NCBI GenBank assembly: GCA_031265005.1
Contig: JAISDD010000181.1
Location: forward strand, 1-6,629
Reading direction: 5' to 3'
DNA: 6,629 bases
Source: Syntrophomonadaceae bacterium
GTDB lineage: Bacteria; Bacillota; Syntrophomonadia; Syntrophomonadales; Syntrophomonadaceae
Shown: piece after piece, positions 4,995-6,629 of the stretch
Position numbering within the stretch: the first letter of the stretch is position 1
How the letters are laid out: each line of letters starts with the position of its first letter
Made by a program: the position numbers and the translations under genes
The notes under the pieces: model-generated
Databases searched by the model: none
The model's input: only the letters and a program-made list of their open reading frames with translations
Told to the model about the DNA's origin: nothing

Positions 4995-6341
4995 TTAATA
5001 TACTTTCTCTTGAAGGCGCTTAATATTAAACGAATGAAACTTATCCCTAGGGTGATCTTGCAAATATACATAATCATACTTACCGGATTCGGTCATTTGC
5101 CGGTATAACTCAAGCCCTTCCGACTGGCATTTTTCACAACCATAAATAGGTATATTTACAGCGTATATTTTATAATACGCGCCGTCTCTTTGCCGGGCGG
5201 AAGAGGATAAACTTCTGTAACCTCCACAATTTTGGCATAATCTAAGGTTCAGCTTCTGTTCTTCGTGAATATAATCGGTATCATAAAAAATATTCCTGTT
5301 ATATGAGAAAAAAGTCTTCCCTGTTTTCCTGTTCTCCCCAACCTTTTCTTCCCGCAAACGGAAATTATTCAGCTGCGTTTTGACTATTCTGTTGAGGCTG
5401 TCAATTTCCTGCGCCGCCGCGTTTTGGCTCTCTCTTTTATACCCCGGTTCTTTTAAATTGGAAAAATCAATACCGGCCATCGCCATAATAATACCCATAT
5501 TCACATAAGGCAAGGCGGTTTCCACTGAATATCCGCCTTCCAACACCGCAATATCAGGCGCCAGTTTTTGATTCAAAATCGCGTAGCCTTGAGCGGTAAA
5601 ATTCATATTAGCCAAAGGATCACTGAAGTGATTGTCCTGCCCGGCTGAATTTATTATCAGTTCCGGTTTGAATTCTTCTAAAATCGGCAAAACCAGATTA
5701 TCCAATATGTAATGAATGCCGTAGTCCCCTGTCCCAGGAGCCAAAGGAATGTTTATAGTCGTGCCATAGGCCAAGGGGCCTCCTAATTCGTCCATAAACC
5801 CAGAACCGGGGTAAAGAGTGCGGCCATCTTGATGAAAAGATATGAACAAAACATTGGGATCATGGTAAAATATTTCCTGGCTGCCGTCTCCGTGGTGGAC
5901 GTCGGTGTCTACTATGGCAATTTTTTCTAATCCATAATTCTGCCTTATGTATTCTACCATTATGGCTTCATTGTTGATATCACAAAACCCCCTGTTGCCG
6001 TGACTCACGGTCATAGCGTGATGACCTGGCGGCCTGATAATGGCAAAGGCGTTTTTAACTTCTTTTTGCATAAAAGCGTCAGCCAAGACTAGAGTCGAAC
6101 CGGCCGACACTAAATGCGCTTTGGTTACTCTTGACTCTACATCCGGCACGCAAAAATGAGTCCTGGAAATATCTTTTTCGGTAGCCATACGGGATTGATA
6201 TTCTTTTATATTAGGCAGATCCATTATTCCTTCTTCAAAAAGCTGATCCCTGGTATATAACAAACGTTCCTCCCTTTCCGGATGAGTAGGAGAAATAGCC
6301 CAGTCAAAAGCGGGGAAAAATAATATTCCGGTCGGTTTCAT
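4995..6341 (-). CDS. Histone deacetylase-superfamily hydrolase with C-terminal zinc-ribbon-like extension
   Basis: Residues 1 to about 290 form an arginase/deacetylase-fold domain of the class II HDAC / acetylpolyamine amidohydrolase / AcuC group. It has HPEREERL (20-27), RPPGHHA (103-109) with the catalytic His pair 107-108, GFCDINNEAI (118-127), VDTDVHHGDGSQEIFY (144-159) with zinc ligands Asp147 and His149, AGQDNHFSDPL (233-243) with zinc ligand Asp236, and LEGGYS (267-272) with catalytic Tyr271. The enzyme should be active in removing acyl groups from an amine, but the substrate cannot be told. Residues of about 300-448 are an extra region holding LCQNCGG (368-374) and GCEKCQ (401-406), two CxxC knuckles 29 residues apart that probably bind zinc. 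Many bacterial members stop near 310-380 residues. The start ATG overlaps the upstream stop by 4 nt, with AGGGGGTGAT at 6345-6354 as ribosome site. Confidence 0.93.
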   Translation of the reverse strand: MKPTGILFFPAFDWAISPTHPEREERLLYTRDQLFEEGIMDLPNIKEYQSRMATEKDISRTHFCVPDVESRVTKAHLVSAGSTLVLADAFMQKEVKNAFAIIRPPGHHAMTVSHGNRGFCDINNEAIMVEYIRQNYGLEKIAIVDTDVHHGDGSQEIFYHDPNVLFISFHQDGRTLYPGSGFMDELGGPLAYGTTINIPLAPGTGDYGIHYILDNLVLPILEEFKPELIINSAGQDNHFSDPLANMNFTAQGYAILNQKLAPDIAVLEGGYSVETALPYVNMGIIMAMAGIDFSNLKEPGYKRESQNAAAQEIDSLNRIVKTQLNNFRLREEKVGENRKTGKTFFSYNRNIFYDTDYIHEEQKLNLRLCQNCGGYRSLSSSARQRDGAYYKIYAVNIPIYGCEKCQSEGLELYRQMTESGKYDYVYLQDHPRDKFHSFNIKRLQEKVY

Positions 6342-6629
6342 TTGATCACCCCCTGAAATTGTTCTACAAACCCCGGCGCAATCTCTATCCCAATATCAAA
6401 TATTTTCCCGGCCGTATCCCAACCTCGAACCATATTGAATTGTTCTTCCATATAATATTGCGCCTGCGGTGTCATATGCTCTAGCCCCCTGTCAGCCGCC
6501 GCGTTTTTTAAACATTCCAAAGCTAATGTTTTGGCTTCTTCCAGGCCAAACCGGCTGCTTTTTTCAATAACCCCGAACTGTCCCTGAGGGTTGACAGAAT
6601 ATTGTTTGCTTTGCGTGTCAATATGAACT
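6338..6629 (-). CDS. Unrecognised protein, C-terminal 96 residues (runs off the right edge)
   Basis: The frame is open from the right edge to a TGA at 6338-6340 that overlaps the deacetylase ATG, so this is the end of a longer gene. The visible part reads VHIDTQSKQYSVNPQGQFGV at the edge, then an alpha-helical stretch (FGLEEAKTLALECLKNAAAD), and ends in GWDTAGKIFDIGIEIAPGFV EQFQGVIK. I do not recognise the family. It looks soluble and has only one Cys, no repeats and no membrane span. An internal TTG at 6520 could start a 60-aa frame, but the continuous open frame upstream with coding-like composition makes a longer protein more likely. The tight overlap suggests it is co-translated with the deacetylase and may share its pathway. 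Confidence 0.7.
   Translation of the reverse strand, partial: VHIDTQSKQYSVNPQGQFGVIEKSSRFGLEEAKTLALECLKNAAADRGLEHMTPQAQYYMEEQFNMVRGWDTAGKIFDIGIEIAPGFVEQFQGVIK

Noticed and set aside
4660..4998. A 112-aa open frame on the plus strand across the start of mutL
   Set aside because: It lies antisense to the highly conserved MutL ATPase domain, has low-complexity Ser-rich composition and resembles no family. It is a shadow of mutL.

Overview
Every convincing gene in this window lies on the minus strand, so the region reads from the right end (6629) to the left (1). The gene content and order (mutL, an RsmJ-like methyltransferase, miaA, hfq) are typical of Firmicutes/Clostridia. Three further signs agree: a short single-spanning signal peptidase I, an Hfq with a Gram-positive-like RKEK rim, and a MutL of the endonuclease type used by bacteria that lack MutH. 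A moderately AT-rich relative of Desulfotomaculum, Pelotomaculum or Syntrophomonas is my guess. That placement is inference from gene order and protein style, not a database result.

Block 1 (6629 to about 1051) looks like one transcription unit. It starts with the C-terminal 96 residues of an unrecognised protein, whose stop overlaps by 4 nt the start of a 448-aa histone-deacetylase-superfamily hydrolase with an added C-terminal CxxC...CxxC module. Three bases later comes mutL (590 aa). Its stop overlaps by 4 nt the start of a class I SAM methyltransferase of the RsmJ/YpiP type. After an 81-nt gap holding small inverted repeats and a possible 23-codon leader ORF come miaA (tRNA A37 dimethylallyltransferase) and, 27 nt later, hfq (RNA chaperone). 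A hairpin with flanking T-rich sequence at 1051-1081 probably ends the unit.

Block 2 (about 1050 to 1) is probably a separate unit. A 203-nt gap carries an AT-rich leader and a perfect 14-nt palindrome set between two TAATACC direct repeats spaced exactly 30 nt apart. Then come a 78-aa protein of unknown function, lepB (signal peptidase I, complete) and the first 43 residues of surE (5'-nucleotidase). lepB and surE overlap by 4 nt.

Together the genes cover mismatch repair, tRNA/rRNA modification and RNA-based regulation (block 1) and protein secretion plus nucleotide housekeeping (block 2). I see no mobile element, CRISPR array, tRNA or rRNA. The region is mostly conserved housekeeping. The less ordinary points are the extended deacetylase, a missing acidic residue in the MutL endonuclease motif, the two unrecognised proteins, and the operator-like repeats near 914-950.
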